From Hyphomicrobiales bacterium (GTDB lineage: Bacteria; Pseudomonadota; Alphaproteobacteria; Rhizobiales; Rhizobiaceae), in contig UCEZ01000032.1 of NCBI GenBank assembly GCA_900471525.1, positions 109,377-173,376 on the forward strand: a stretch of DNA of 64,000 nt, given 5' to 3'. Each line of letters begins with the position of its first letter. Within the stretch, counting starts at the first letter, position 1. A program made the translations under genes and the position numbers. Positions 42,822 through 53,322 of the stretch are shown piece after piece. The notes beneath the pieces are model-generated. The model saw nothing but the letters and a program-made list of their open reading frames with translations, did not search any database and was not told the DNA's origin.

Positions 42822-42980
42822 TGGTAATTGCAAATCAATATGAAAATAATTGTTGAATTTCATATATTTAAATTTTCATGGAATGAGCGATGAAAATGAC
42901 GCTTGCCTGATTTCAGAATGCGTGTACATTTTTTCGCACGGTGCTGGAGGGTGCCGTGAGGAGAAAAGGGAGGATAATCC

Positions 42981-44273
42981 GTGAACAGAACGGCATTGGT
43001 TGGCCTGTGCGCCATCACGCTCAGCGCATTCGCGACGCTTGCGCAGGCTGAGACGATTCGCATTGCAAATCACGGTCAGGCTGGCATCAACGCCATGAAG
43101 TCGACCGTCGCAAGAATTGAAAAGAAATACGGTATTACTGTCGAGGTCGTGGAATATCCCTCGCCCGACAAGGATTATATGACGAAGCTCCTGACCGAGC
43201 TTGGTGCCGGCAATGCGCCTGATATCTTCTCCGCGCCGACCACGGCCTATGTCGCCGACATGGTGGCCGCCGGTTACCTCGCGCCGATCGGCGCCGAGTT
43301 CAAGGCCTGGGATGGCTACGCAAATTTCTATGACGTTGCCAAGCAGCTGGCCGTCAGCCCGGATGGCGAGACCTATGTCATGCCGTTCATGCTCGGCATC
43401 CAGGAAATCTATTTCCGCCGCGACGTTCTCGACAAGGCCGGCATCTCGACCGAACAGCCGAAGGACTGGGCCGACCTCTTGGCACGGGCCGCGGAAATCA
43501 AGGAAAAGACCGGCGCTTATGGTCTCCTGTTCCCGGCCGGCGTCAGCTGGGGTACCGGCGCGTTCGACGAAGGCTTCCAGCACCTGCTGGTCGGCTCCAA
43601 GACGCCGCAGCTCGCAACCGACGACGGCAAGCTCGACCTGACGGGCGAGGGCGTCAAGGACGTGTTCGGCGTCTACAAGGAACTGATCGACAAGGACCTG
43701 ATGCCGACACAGCCGCTGCTCGGGCCTGAGCCATGGGTGATCCCGAAATACCAGATGTTCCCGGAAGGCAAGCTGGCCGCGACCACCTGCGGTTCGTGGT
43801 GCTACATTTTCGACTGGGGCCGCGAGAGCAAGAACCCGATCCCGGACGTCGAAAAAGTCGTCGGCACCTGGACCATCCCCGGCCAGACCGGTGGGCAATA
43901 TGTGCTTGCCAACCTTGCTGCTCCGTGGGGCGTCAACGCGAAGGCTGAAAATCTGGAACTGGCGAAGAAGGTGCTGATGGAAATCGGCTCTGTCGAGACG
44001 CAGGTGTCCTATGCCGTGCAGATCGGCAATATCCCGGCCAGCAAGGCAGCGGCACAGGATCCGGAATTCCAGAAGCTGACCGAACTGGTGCCGATCCATG
44101 CGGCGGCTGAAAACGGTGTCTACCTGAAGCAGGCCGCCGGCTTTGCGACTGTTGCGGAAGGTGTTGCCCGCGCTACCGAAGCGCTTCTGCGCAAGGAGAC
44201 CGATGCAGCCGGCGCGCAGCAGATCCTCGTCGACTATGCCCGCGAAATCCTGGGCGAAGAAGCGGTCAAATAA
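42981..44273 (+). CDS. Sugar ABC transporter, extracellular binding protein (family 1)
   Basis: A 430-residue binding protein with a clear signal peptide (NRTALVGLCAITLSAFATLA, cleavage near residue 23). It has the lobe-swapping pattern of family 1 solute binding proteins: LTELGAGNAPDIFSAPTT, VMPFMLGIQEIYFRRDVLDKAG and KLAATTCGSWCYIFDWG. It starts with GTG at 42981 behind GGGAGG. The ABC cassette downstream (two MalF/MalG-like permeases and an MsmX-like ATPase) makes it the ligand receptor for an oligo- or disaccharide, probably the GH2 substrate. Confidence 0.93.
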   Translation: MNRTALVGLCAITLSAFATLAQAETIRIANHGQAGINAMKSTVARIEKKYGITVEVVEYPSPDKDYMTKLLTELGAGNAPDIFSAPTTAYVADMVAAGYLAPIGAEFKAWDGYANFYDVAKQLAVSPDGETYVMPFMLGIQEIYFRRDVLDKAGISTEQPKDWADLLARAAEIKEKTGAYGLLFPAGVSWGTGAFDEGFQHLLVGSKTPQLATDDGKLDLTGEGVKDVFGVYKELIDKDLMPTQPLLGPEPWVIPKYQMFPEGKLAATTCGSWCYIFDWGRESKNPIPDVEKVVGTWTIPGQTGGQYVLANLAAPWGVNAKAENLELAKKVLMEIGSVETQVSYAVQIGNIPASKAAAQDPEFQKLTELVPIHAAAENGVYLKQAAGFATVAEGVARATEALLRKETDAAGAQQILVDYAREILGEEAVK

Positions 44274-44298
44274 TCCTCCAGACCGTTTATCGTCCAAC

Positions 44299-44331
44299 GG
44301 GAGACGCGACCCGCCACAGGTCGCGTCTCCC
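44299..44331 (+). other. Intercistronic hairpin after the binding-protein gene
   Basis: GGGAGACGCGACC and GGTCGCGTCTCCC form a perfect 13-bp stem with a seven-base loop, 26 bases past the stop of the binding protein. Such hairpins often protect the abundant binding-protein mRNA and reduce read-through into the permeases. Confidence 0.65.
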
Positions 44332-44360
44332 CCGCTTTATCTTTCATACCGCAGGGTCCC

Positions 44361-45248
44361 ATGGTTCGAAGCACATACGAGAAGCGCGTTGCGCGGCAGC
44401 TCCTGCTGATCCTTTCGCCATCCCTGCTGCTGCTTTTGGCCTTCGTCATTTATCCCGCGGTCTATTCCGTCTATCTGAGCTTCACCAACGAGGCGCTGAC
44501 GGGTGCTGCCGCGCTCAATCCCCGGTTTGTCGGCCTGCGCAACTATTCGCGGCTGCTGCATGATGCGAAATTCTGGAACTCGCTGCTCGTTACTTTCCTC
44601 TTTGTCGTCGGATCGGCGATCATCGGCCAGTTCGTGCTGGGCCTGATCTCCGCCATCCTGCTGCGCCGAGATCTTGCATTCAAGCAGCTGTTCAGTTCGA
44701 TCATCCTTTTGCCGAATGCCGCGCCGGAAGTGGTCGCCGGCTTCATGTGGATCTCGATGCTGGCCGGCGGCGAGAACGCGACGCTTTCCCGTATCGTGAT
44801 GTTCTTCGGCATGACGCCGACCGACTGGCTGCAGACCTTTCCGCTGACGATGATCATCGTCGTCAACACTTGGCGCGGCATTGCCACCGCGATGATCCTG
44901 CTCACCGCAGGACTGAGCACGATCCCGTCCGAGGTCTACGAGGCGGCGCGCATGGACGGCGCCAATCCCTCGCAGATATTCAGGCGGATCACCCTGCCGC
45001 TGATGATGCCGACGATCCTGCTCTACATGCTGATCTCGGCCGTCTCGACTATCGCCGTCTTCGGCCTCGTCTATGCGCTGACGCGCGGCGGGCCGGGTGG
45101 GGCGACGGAGGTCATCAGCATCTACATCTACAATCAATCCTTTACCGCCTTCCAGCTGGGTTATGGCGCAGCGGTCGCTGTGGTGGCGCTGGTCATCTCG
45201 CTGATCCTCGGCATCGCCTATGTGCGGGCCATGAAAGTGCAGGTCTGA
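44361..45248 (+). CDS. Sugar ABC transporter permease (MalF-like)
   Basis: A 295-residue inner-membrane permease with six predicted helices. It has the EAA loop for the ATPase, read as YEAARMDGANPSQIFRRITLP near residue 195. The first helix is LLLILSPSLLLLLAFVIYPA. It follows the binding-protein gene and the intercistronic hairpin. Its stop (TGA at 45246-45248) directly abuts the ATG of the second permease. Confidence 0.94.
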   Translation: MVRSTYEKRVARQLLLILSPSLLLLLAFVIYPAVYSVYLSFTNEALTGAAALNPRFVGLRNYSRLLHDAKFWNSLLVTFLFVVGSAIIGQFVLGLISAILLRRDLAFKQLFSSIILLPNAAPEVVAGFMWISMLAGGENATLSRIVMFFGMTPTDWLQTFPLTMIIVVNTWRGIATAMILLTAGLSTIPSEVYEAARMDGANPSQIFRRITLPLMMPTILLYMLISAVSTIAVFGLVYALTRGGPGGATEVISIYIYNQSFTAFQLGYGAAVAVVALVISLILGIAYVRAMKVQV

Positions 45249-46163
45249 ATGACGGATTTTGTTCTCGCTAGGCCCGGAAAGTCGCGCCGGCCGGACCTGC
45301 TGGCCTACGCGGCGCTATCGCTGATCTCGGCCTTCTGCGCCGTGCCGTTCTTTTGGGTGCTGCTTGCCTCGCTCGATGGCAACGCCCAGCTGTTCCTCAG
45401 CTGGCCGCGCGAATGGACGCTGAACAACTATGTGCGCGTCTTTGCCGAGGAAGACGGCGCGCGTTGGGTGTTCAACTCGCTGTTCGTCGTCGGCAGCGCG
45501 ACGCTCTTGGTCATGGTGCTGGCGGGGCTCGGTGGCTATGCACTGTCGCGAACCCGGGCCTGGTGGAAGCAGCCGTTTCTCTACGCCATCCTGTTGATCC
45601 GCGTGCTGCCGCCGACCGCGCTCGTGGTGCCGCTCTACAAGATCCTGCTGACGCTCAACAACATCGAGGGCAATCTGGTCCGTATCTTTTTCGGCGGCGA
45701 CACAGCGCGTGCCATCATGCGCTGGATCGGCTTCATCGACGGTTACCTCGGCCTCATCCTTGTGCTGGCGACGATGCAATTGCCGCTGGCGCTGTGGATC
45801 ATGAAGACCTTCTTCGATGGCCTGCCGCGCGATTATGAGGAAGCGGCGGTGATGGACGGGGCGACGATGCTGCAGCGGATCCGCCGGGTGCTGATCCCGC
45901 TGGCGCTGCCGGGACTGGCGGCGGCCGGTCTGTTCGCCTTCATTTCGGCCTGGGGCGATTTTCTGTTGCCGTTGATCCTGTTGTCGTCGCCGGAATTGCA
46001 GACCCTGCCGCTCGGCCTGTTCCGCGCCTTCCTGCGCGTCAACACCATCGACTACGGCTTCCTCGCCGCACTTGCCTTCATCTACCTGATGCCGGCCGTT
46101 ATCGCTTTCGGTTTCGCGCGGCGGTTCCTCGTCCAGACATTCTCAGGCGGCGTCAAGGGATGA
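45249..46163 (+). CDS. Sugar ABC transporter permease (MalG-like)
   Basis: A 304-residue permease with six helices. Its EAA loop YEEAAVMDGATMLQRIRRVLIP lies near residue 196. A Pro-rich turn, RVLPPTALVVPLYKI, follows the third helix, as in MalG-type subunits. It starts directly after the first permease and ends 26 bases before the ATPase gene, so all three form one operon. Confidence 0.94.
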   Translation: MTDFVLARPGKSRRPDLLAYAALSLISAFCAVPFFWVLLASLDGNAQLFLSWPREWTLNNYVRVFAEEDGARWVFNSLFVVGSATLLVMVLAGLGGYALSRTRAWWKQPFLYAILLIRVLPPTALVVPLYKILLTLNNIEGNLVRIFFGGDTARAIMRWIGFIDGYLGLILVLATMQLPLALWIMKTFFDGLPRDYEEAAVMDGATMLQRIRRVLIPLALPGLAAAGLFAFISAWGDFLLPLILLSSPELQTLPLGLFRAFLRVNTIDYGFLAALAFIYLMPAVIAFGFARRFLVQTFSGGVKG

Positions 46164-46189
46164 CGCGGCCAAACGATAGAGCGTAAGAC

Positions 46190-47275
<1,086 letters not shown>

Positions 47276-47291
47276 AACCATCGAGGACATC

Positions 47292-48029
47292 ATGAAGACC
47301 AAGGTTACCATCTGGAACGAGGGCCGCCACGAGCAGGTTCATAAAATCGTTCAGGACATCTATCCCGACCGCATCGACGGCGCGATTGCCGCAGGCATTG
47401 CCCATCCGGATTTCGAAATCCGCCGCGGCACGCTCGACGATCCCGACGAGGGGCTGCCGGACAGCGTGCTCAACGACACCGACGTGCTGCTCTGGTGGGG
47501 GCACATGGCGCATGAGGAAGTCAGCGATGGGCTGATCGACCGCATCCAGCAGCGCGTGCTGAAGGGCATGGGGCTGGTCGTCCTGCATTCCGGCCACCAC
47601 TCGAAACTGTTTCGCCGCCTGATGGGCACCAATGCCAATCTTTCCTGGCGCGAGAAGCCGGAAGGCGATCTCGAGCGGGTCTGGGTTATCAACCCGTCGC
47701 ACCCGATCGCAGAGGGCCTGCCGCCGTTCTTCGAGATCAACGCCTCGGAAATGTACGGCGAGCCCTTCGACATCCCGCAACCCGACGAGTTGATCTTCAT
47801 GTCCTGGTATTCCGGGGGCGAAGTCTTCCGCAGCGGCTGCACCTTCCAGCGCGGCCGGGGCCGCATCTTCTACTTCAGCCCCGGCCATGAAACATTCCCG
47901 ATCTATCACGACAAAAATGTGCACCGGGTCATTTCCAACGGCATCCGCTGGGTCAAGCAGACCCACACCGACGGCCGTATCCTGGAAAACTGGCATCGGG
48001 CCGAGTCGATTCATAAGCGTCCGGATTGA
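47292..48029 (+). CDS. ThuA-like protein (trehalose utilisation family)
   Basis: A 245-residue class I glutamine amidotransferase-like protein. MKTKVTIWNEGRHEQVHKIV, VLLWWGHMAHEEVSDGL, VVLHSGHHSKLFRRLMG and YFSPGHETFPIYHDKNV match ThuA proteins, which in Sinorhizobium convert disaccharides to 3-keto derivatives together with a Gfo/Idh-type partner (ThuB). The Gfo/Idh gene at 41773 could be that partner. The true start is ATG 47292; the longer frame to 47121 overlaps the ATPase in another frame. ThuA/ThuB action would feed the GH2 or a 3-keto-glycoside route. Confidence 0.92.
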   Translation: MKTKVTIWNEGRHEQVHKIVQDIYPDRIDGAIAAGIAHPDFEIRRGTLDDPDEGLPDSVLNDTDVLLWWGHMAHEEVSDGLIDRIQQRVLKGMGLVVLHSGHHSKLFRRLMGTNANLSWREKPEGDLERVWVINPSHPIAEGLPPFFEINASEMYGEPFDIPQPDELIFMSWYSGGEVFRSGCTFQRGRGRIFYFSPGHETFPIYHDKNVHRVISNGIRWVKQTHTDGRILENWHRAESIHKRPD

Positions 48030-48174
48030 GTGGGGCGTACTCTCGGCTAAAAAATAGGCTGTGAACAATTCCAGCGGATCACGGCTTATCGTCCTGATCC
48101 CGCCAGCTTGGCGACGACCCAGTCCATAGGCTTCAATTCAGGCCGTTGTTGTCTATCTGGCAAATTTCTCTGCC
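48030..48174. other. Intergenic stretch before the repeat
   Basis: About 145 bases with no gene, no strong hairpin and no clear promoter. A short A-run is present at 48049-48054. Confidence 0.4.
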
Positions 48175-48294
48175 CCGTCATCCTCGCCCTTGTGGCGGGG
48201 ACCCAGTGCGTTCAAGTCCTTGAACGCAAAAGACTCTTTTCACGGCGCGGACGCGCCGTGGCTGGATTCCTGTGACGAGCACAGGAATGACGGG
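48175..48294. repeat. Hairpin repeat element, copy 2
   Basis: This is the second copy of the element at 26250-26394, about 120 bases long. The right end is almost identical (ATTCCTGTG/CACAGGAAT with loop ACGAG). The left end has a different stem, TCCTCGCC/GGCGGGGA, with the same CTTGT loop. The central stem has become CACGGCGC/GCGCCGTG (48241-48260). Pairing is kept although the bases differ from copy 1. Confidence 0.75.
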
Positions 48295-48508
48295 AGAGTT
48301 TTAGCTTCCAAGACCAATCACAAGGCGCTTTGTCGGCGGGCGGCAGGATCATGGCTATACCCACGATCCTTTTACATTTTGGCGACCCAAATAATTTCAA
48401 TCACTGGCTGAATCCATCGGCTTCGTGACGGGCATTTCACTTTTCCCGTTGACTCAAATTCCGTTCGGATCAATAGTTCGGTGACAGAACGAATTAATTG
48501 AGGCGACT
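48295..48508 (+). promoter_or_regulatory. Promoter region of the ROK operon
   Basis: About 210 bases before the ROK gene. TTGACT at 48451-48456 is a possible -35, with no convincing -10. AATTCCGTTC (about 48459) and GAACGAATT (48488) are a partial inverted repeat that could be the ROK operator. Confidence 0.35.
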
Positions 48509-49723
48509 GTGAGCGAAACCCTGCGCATCTCCCGGAAGTTTTCCCAAAGGGCCGTGATGGAGGCGATCATCCAGAACGGGCCGATCTCCCGCGCCTCGAT
48601 TTCCAAGCAGACCGGGCTCTCCAAGCAGACCATCTCGGAAATCGTCCGCCAGCTGGAGCTGGACAACTGGGTGCGTGAGACCGGGCGCACCAGTGGCCAT
48701 GTCGGGCGCACCGCCGTGACCTATGAACTCGTACCGGATGCGGCCTATATTGCGGCTGTCGATCTCGGCGGTACCAAGATCAGGCTCGCCATCGCCGATC
48801 TCGCTTGCCAGGTGTCCGCGGAGGAAGTGGTTGCGACCGACCGGCGCGGTGGGCAGTTTGTCGTCGACCAGATCGCCGAACTCTGCGCGCAGGCGGCAGA
48901 ACATCTGAACATTCCGCGTGAACGCATCCGCATGGCCGTGATCGGTGCGCCGGGTGCGCCGGATGCCAAGACCGGCCGTATCCTGCTGGCGCCGAACATT
49001 GCCGATTTCGACACGATGAACGTGGCGGCCGCCTTCGAGATGGCGCTCGGCATCGATGTGATCCTGGAAAACGACGTCAATCTGGCAGTGCTCGGTGAAA
49101 ACTGGCTAGGCCAGGGGCAGGGCATCGACAATCTCGCCTATATCGCCGTCGGCACCGGTATCGGTGGCGGGCTGATGGTCGGCGGCCAGCTTGTGCGCGG
49201 CGCGATGAATGCTGCCGGCGAGCTTGGCTTCCTGCCGTTCGGCGCCGATCCCTTCGATCCGGAATCGCTTCGCACCGGCGCCTTTGAGCGGGTCACTGCC
49301 TCGATCGGCATCATGGCGCATTACGTGGCTGCATCCGGAGAAACGGCGACCGTGCCGGCGATCTTCGAGCGGGCCGCAAACGGCGATGCCCATGCCGCAG
49401 CGACGCTGGACGAAACGGCGAAATATCTGGCACGCGGCATCAGCGCGATTGCGGCGATTGCCAACCCGGAAAAGGTCATCATGGGCGGCTCGATCGGCCT
49501 GCGTCCGGAACTGATCGAGCGCATCCGAAAATTCCTGCCGACCTGCTTTCCCTATCCGGTCGATATCGAGGCAAGCCAGCTCGGCCCGCGCGCGGCGATT
49601 GTCGGTGCGACGGCGATCGGGCTCAGCCATCTACACAACGCGCTGTTCGGCGCCGATGCCCCGGACAGCCGCATGTCGCTGCCGCCGGCAGAAACGGTGA
49701 CCTTCAAGGAGGCGGTGCGATGA
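48509..49723 (+). CDS. ROK family transcriptional regulator
   Basis: A 404-residue NagC/XylR-type repressor. The N-terminal winged helix reads RAVMEAIIQNGPISRASISK, then TGLSKQTISEIVRQL. The kinase-like domain has AVDLGGTKIRLAIAD (residues 85-99) and ILENDVNLAVLGENW. The zinc-binding cysteine motif of ROK kinases is missing: GELGFLPFGADPF stands where CxCGxxGC is usual. It is therefore a regulator, not a sugar kinase. It starts with GTG 48509 behind TTGAGG, and its stop overlaps the M20 gene (ATGA). Confidence 0.92.
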   Translation: MSETLRISRKFSQRAVMEAIIQNGPISRASISKQTGLSKQTISEIVRQLELDNWVRETGRTSGHVGRTAVTYELVPDAAYIAAVDLGGTKIRLAIADLACQVSAEEVVATDRRGGQFVVDQIAELCAQAAEHLNIPRERIRMAVIGAPGAPDAKTGRILLAPNIADFDTMNVAAAFEMALGIDVILENDVNLAVLGENWLGQGQGIDNLAYIAVGTGIGGGLMVGGQLVRGAMNAAGELGFLPFGADPFDPESLRTGAFERVTASIGIMAHYVAASGETATVPAIFERAANGDAHAAATLDETAKYLARGISAIAAIANPEKVIMGGSIGLRPELIERIRKFLPTCFPYPVDIEASQLGPRAAIVGATAIGLSHLHNALFGADAPDSRMSLPPAETVTFKEAVR

Positions 49724-50979
49724 GTGGATCCCATGGTCTGACAGAAAGGCTGTGCACAGCACTTGATCGAGACGACGCGATTGCCCTCTTGCGCGGCGCC
49801 ATCCGCAGCGAAAGCATCACCGGTAACGAAGCGAATTTCGTCGGCTTTCTTGAAAGACAAATGCGGGCGCGCGAGATCGAAGCTATCCATGTCTCCGATT
49901 TCCGGCCGGGCCGCCCGAACATTCGCGGCGAGCGCAAGGGCGATGGTAGCGGCAAGCGGCTGCTGTTCATCGGCCATACGGACACTGTGCATGTCGACGG
50001 CTGGCGGGAGCATTGGGCCGGGACCGAGCGGGAAGACCCGTTTGGCGCGCCGATTATCGACGGCCAGATCTGGGGCCGGGGTGCTGGGGACCTGAAGGCG
50101 GGCATCTGCAGTTCGCTGGCGGCGCTGTCGCTGCTCGACAAGGCCGGAATCACGCTCAAGGGCGACGTTGCCTTTGCCTTCGTCGGCGACGAGGAAAGCG
50201 GCCAGCCGGGGACCGGTGTGTCCGCCGGGATCAAGGATTACACAGCCAGCGTCGAGGCGGGCGAAGTGGCAAAACCGGATTTCACCGTCTATGTCGAGCC
50301 GACCCAGCTTGCTGTTTATCCAGCGCAGATCGGCTTCTTCATCACCGACATCAAGATCACCGGCAAATCGGCCTATTTCGGCGTGCCGGAGCTTGGACGG
50401 GATGCGCTGAAGGCAAGCCATGCGGTCATGTCGGCGCTGTGGAAACATTCCGACGAGGTTTCAGCGCGGGCCGAGCACCCGCTGATCGGGCGCGGGTTCC
50501 TGCTGATTACCGGGCTATCGGGCGGCGGTTTCATCGCCGTGCCGGAAGAGTGCACGCTCTCGCTGATACGCAAGCTTTTGCCGGGGGAATCGCTCGATAC
50601 GGCGGCAGCCGAGCTGGAGAGCGTTATCCGCAGCGCGGTGTCGGATCCTGAGATCAAGATCGAGATTTCCTATCCGGCCGGTCGCGACCATGCGCTCGGC
50701 GGTTCGGCGGCGGAAATCGATCAGGACCTGCCGGAAGTGTCGATGCTTTGCGTTGCCGTCGGCGACGCGATGGCCGGGCGGGGCAATATCCGGGGCGCGC
50801 CGTTCTGGTCGGAATCGCCGTTCTTCGTCAATCGGCTGGGTGTGCCTGCCGTCTATTGCGCGCCGGGCGATATCCGCAACTGCCACACATTCGAGGAGCA
50901 TGTCGATGTCGAGGAATATCTCGCCGGGATCGTGGCGTTCGCCACTTTCATGGCGCGCTATTGCGGCGTGGTGGAATGA
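49720..50979 (+). CDS. M20 family metallohydrolase (ArgE/DapE-like)
   Basis: A 419-residue di-zinc hydrolase. The metal ligands are in FIGHTDTVHVDGW, GRGAGDLKAGICSSLAALSL and FVGDEESGQPGTG, with the final His in NCHTFEEHVDVEEYL. An insertion dimerisation domain lies at about 190-310. Family enzymes cleave N-acyl or peptide bonds in small substrates. The ATGA overlap with the ROK gene and the ABC genes behind it suggest that it acts on the imported ligand, for example by deacylating an amino acid or amino sugar. Confidence 0.92.
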   Translation: MSGSHGLTERLCTALDRDDAIALLRGAIRSESITGNEANFVGFLERQMRAREIEAIHVSDFRPGRPNIRGERKGDGSGKRLLFIGHTDTVHVDGWREHWAGTEREDPFGAPIIDGQIWGRGAGDLKAGICSSLAALSLLDKAGITLKGDVAFAFVGDEESGQPGTGVSAGIKDYTASVEAGEVAKPDFTVYVEPTQLAVYPAQIGFFITDIKITGKSAYFGVPELGRDALKASHAVMSALWKHSDEVSARAEHPLIGRGFLLITGLSGGGFIAVPEECTLSLIRKLLPGESLDTAAAELESVIRSAVSDPEIKIEISYPAGRDHALGGSAAEIDQDLPEVSMLCVAVGDAMAGRGNIRGAPFWSESPFFVNRLGVPAVYCAPGDIRNCHTFEEHVDVEEYLAGIVAFATFMARYCGVVE

Positions 50980-51020
50980 GCAACTGAAACAGCCATAGCT
51001 CTAAAAAAGGGAACAGAAAG

Positions 51021-52076
51021 ATGCTTATCAGGACGTTTTTGAATGCCGCGCTTCTGACCGGCGCGATGATCACCGTAGCCCAGGCCCAGACAGTCGGTCC
51101 GGCCGGCGAAACCGCAACGCCGAGCGCTGAAATCAAGCTCTCCGACAGCGACATCGCTAGCCTGAAGGGCAAGGGCTACAAGGCGGCGCTGCTCTGGCAC
51201 ACGTCGTCCGACTTCATCAATGCCGTTTCGGCCGGCGCCAAGGACGAATTCGCCAAGGCGGGCGTCGAGGTTGTGGTGACGACGGATGCAGGCTTCGATG
51301 CCGCCCGTCAGCGCAGCGATATCGAGACGGCGCTGGCCGCAAAGCCGAACGTCATCCTCGCCCTGCCGCTCGACCCGACGACCTCGGCCGAAGCCTTCAA
51401 GCAGGCGGTAACCGACGGCACCAAGCTGGTCTTCCTGTCCAACCTGCCTGCCGGCTACAAGCACGGCACCGATTATGCGGCGATCGTCACTGACGACCTG
51501 TTCCAGATGGGCAAGCAGGCGGCCGATGCGCTGGCGAAATCGATCGGCGGCAACGGCAAGGTCGGCTATATCTTCCACGACGCCAGCTACTATGTGACCA
51601 ATCAGCGCGACCAGGCCTTCAAGACGACAATCGAGAAGGATTATCCGGATATCAAGATCGTTGCCGAACAGGGCATTTCCGATCCGGCCCGCGCCGAGGA
51701 ACTGGCCAATGCCATGCTGCTGCAGAACCCGGATCTCGACGGCATCTATGTGACCTGGGCCGAGCCGGCCGAGGGGGTTCTCTCGGCTCTGCGCGGCGCA
51801 GGAAATACCAAGACCAAGGTGGTGACACTCGATCTTTCGGAGCCGGCAGGGCTTGATATGGTCAAGGGTGGCAACGTCGTCGCGCTCGTCGCCGACAAGG
51901 CCTATGAGCTCGGCAGGACCATGGCTGCGACAGGCATGAAGTCGCTGCTCGGCCAGGAGACGCCGCCGTTCATCGTCGCCCCGGCGCTGACTGTCACCAA
52001 GGCGGATGTCGCCGAGGGCTGGAAGCAGTCTCTGAACCGCGATGCTCCGCAGTCGGTTCTCGACGCCGCGAAATAA
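51021..52076 (+). CDS. Periplasmic binding protein, sugar ABC type (first of two tandem paralogues)
   Basis: A 351-residue periplasmic binding protein (Peripla_BP_4 class) with a signal peptide (LIRTFLNAALLTGAMITVAQ, cut near residue 23). It has AALLWHTSSDFINAVSAGAK, NVILALPLDPTTSAEAFKQA and NPDLDGIYVTWAEPAEGVLS. It has a close paralogue immediately downstream. It follows the M20 gene by 41 bases. RbsB-like ligands are sugars, but the partner enzymes (M20, PLP racemase) make an amino compound possible. Confidence 0.93.
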   Translation: MLIRTFLNAALLTGAMITVAQAQTVGPAGETATPSAEIKLSDSDIASLKGKGYKAALLWHTSSDFINAVSAGAKDEFAKAGVEVVVTTDAGFDAARQRSDIETALAAKPNVILALPLDPTTSAEAFKQAVTDGTKLVFLSNLPAGYKHGTDYAAIVTDDLFQMGKQAADALAKSIGGNGKVGYIFHDASYYVTNQRDQAFKTTIEKDYPDIKIVAEQGISDPARAEELANAMLLQNPDLDGIYVTWAEPAEGVLSALRGAGNTKTKVVTLDLSEPAGLDMVKGGNVVALVADKAYELGRTMAATGMKSLLGQETPPFIVAPALTVTKADVAEGWKQSLNRDAPQSVLDAAK

Positions 52077-52088
52077 ACTACGGCCGAT

Positions 52089-52109
52089 GGCGGCAGAGAG
52101 GTTGCCGCC
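52089..52109 (+). other. Intercistronic hairpin between the two binding-protein genes
   Basis: GGCGGCA and TGCCGCC enclose a seven-base loop, 12 bases after the first binding-protein gene. This is the first of two intercistronic stems of similar size in this operon. Confidence 0.45.
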
Positions 52110-52142
52110 GAGGCTGCGCATCAAAAATCTGGAGGAATGATG

Positions 52143-53207
52143 ATGAACAAGCTGTCGATGATCCCGGCGGGGCTGGTTGCCGTGCTTCTGTCCACCCATG
52201 CTTTTGCCGCCGATGGCGCGACCACCGGTCCGCATGGCGAAAAACCGACACCGGCCGCAAGCTTCACGCTGACGCCGGATGAAGAGACGAAGATCAAGGA
52301 CGGCAAGTTCACTGCCGCTCTCGTCTGGCACGAGATGAGCGAATATACCAATGCCGTCAACAGCGGCGCGCAGGACGAATTCAAGCGCCTTGGCGTCGAG
52401 GTCGTCGCCCAGACGGACGCGGGCTTTGATGCCGCGCGTCAAAAGGCCGATGTCGAGACCGTGCTTGCCAAGAAGCCGTCGATCATCCTGTCGCTGCCGG
52501 TCGATCCGGCAACGGCCGGGCCGATCTACGATCCGGCGCTGAAGGCAGGCGTCAAGCTCGCCTTCGTCGATAACTCGCCGCAGGGTTATGTGCAAGGCAA
52601 GGACTATGTGACGATCGTCTCGGACGACCTGTTCCAGATGGGCCACAAGGCCGGTGTCGCCATGGCCGAGGCCCTCGGGAAAAAGGGCAAGGTCGGCTAC
52701 ATCTTCCATGATGCCGATTTCTACGTGACCAACCAGCGCGACCAGGCCTTCAAGTCGACGATCGAGCAGGATTATCCCGACATGAAGATCACCGCCGAGG
52801 CGGGCATGGCCGATCCGGCACGGGCGGAAGAGATCGCCCAGGCGATGGTGACCCAGAATCCCGATCTCGACGGCATCTACGTCACCTGGGCGGAACCGGC
52901 GTTGAGCGTGCTTTCCACCCTGCGCTCTGCCGGAAACACCCATACCAAGATCGTTACGCTCGATCTCAACGAACCGGCAGCACTCGACATGGTCAAGGGC
53001 GGCGCAGTTGCAGCGCTCGTGGCCGACGAAGCCTACAATATCGGCGTGACTGCAGCCCGTGCGGCGGCCGGATCGCTGGTCGGCAAGCAGGCCGAGCCGT
53101 TCCTGGTGGTGGATTCGCTTGCGGTCACCAAGGACACGGTCAAGGACGGCTGGAAGAAGTCGCTCAACAAGGATGTGCCGGCAACCATTGCCGAAGCCAT
53201 CAAGTAA
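52143..53207 (+). CDS. Periplasmic binding protein, tandem paralogue of the previous gene
   Basis: A 354-residue binding protein with a signal peptide (NKLSMIPAGLVAVLLSTHAF, cut near residue 22). Long blocks are shared with the preceding gene: NPDLDGIYVTWAEPA, KVGYIFHDA(D/S), YVTNQRDQAFK and a LDMVKGG segment. The GGAGG seven bases before ATG 52143 favours that start over 52137 and 52140. The pair looks like a gene duplication. Two receptors with one permease could widen the ligand range. Confidence 0.93.
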   Translation: MNKLSMIPAGLVAVLLSTHAFAADGATTGPHGEKPTPAASFTLTPDEETKIKDGKFTAALVWHEMSEYTNAVNSGAQDEFKRLGVEVVAQTDAGFDAARQKADVETVLAKKPSIILSLPVDPATAGPIYDPALKAGVKLAFVDNSPQGYVQGKDYVTIVSDDLFQMGHKAGVAMAEALGKKGKVGYIFHDADFYVTNQRDQAFKSTIEQDYPDMKITAEAGMADPARAEEIAQAMVTQNPDLDGIYVTWAEPALSVLSTLRSAGNTHTKIVTLDLNEPAALDMVKGGAVAALVADEAYNIGVTAARAAAGSLVGKQAEPFLVVDSLAVTKDTVKDGWKKSLNKDVPATIAEAIK

Positions 53208-53271
53208 CTACCCGCGCTCCGGCGCCAATTGAAATCGTCGCCGCCGCCGCTCACGAAACGTGCCGCGGCCC

Positions 53272-53294
53272 GGCGGGAGCCACGGGTTCCCGCC
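53272..53294 (+). other. Intercistronic hairpin before the permease gene
   Basis: GGCGGGA and TCCCGCC enclose a nine-base loop, 29 bases before the permease ATG. It parallels the hairpins after other binding-protein genes in this window. Confidence 0.45.
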
Positions 53295-53322
53295 CATACC
53301 CCCGCTTTTCGGAGGAACCGCT

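Noticed and set aside
48451..48500. Strong sigma-70 promoter for the ROK gene
   Set aside because: TTGACT is present but no -10 hexamer at the right distance is convincing.
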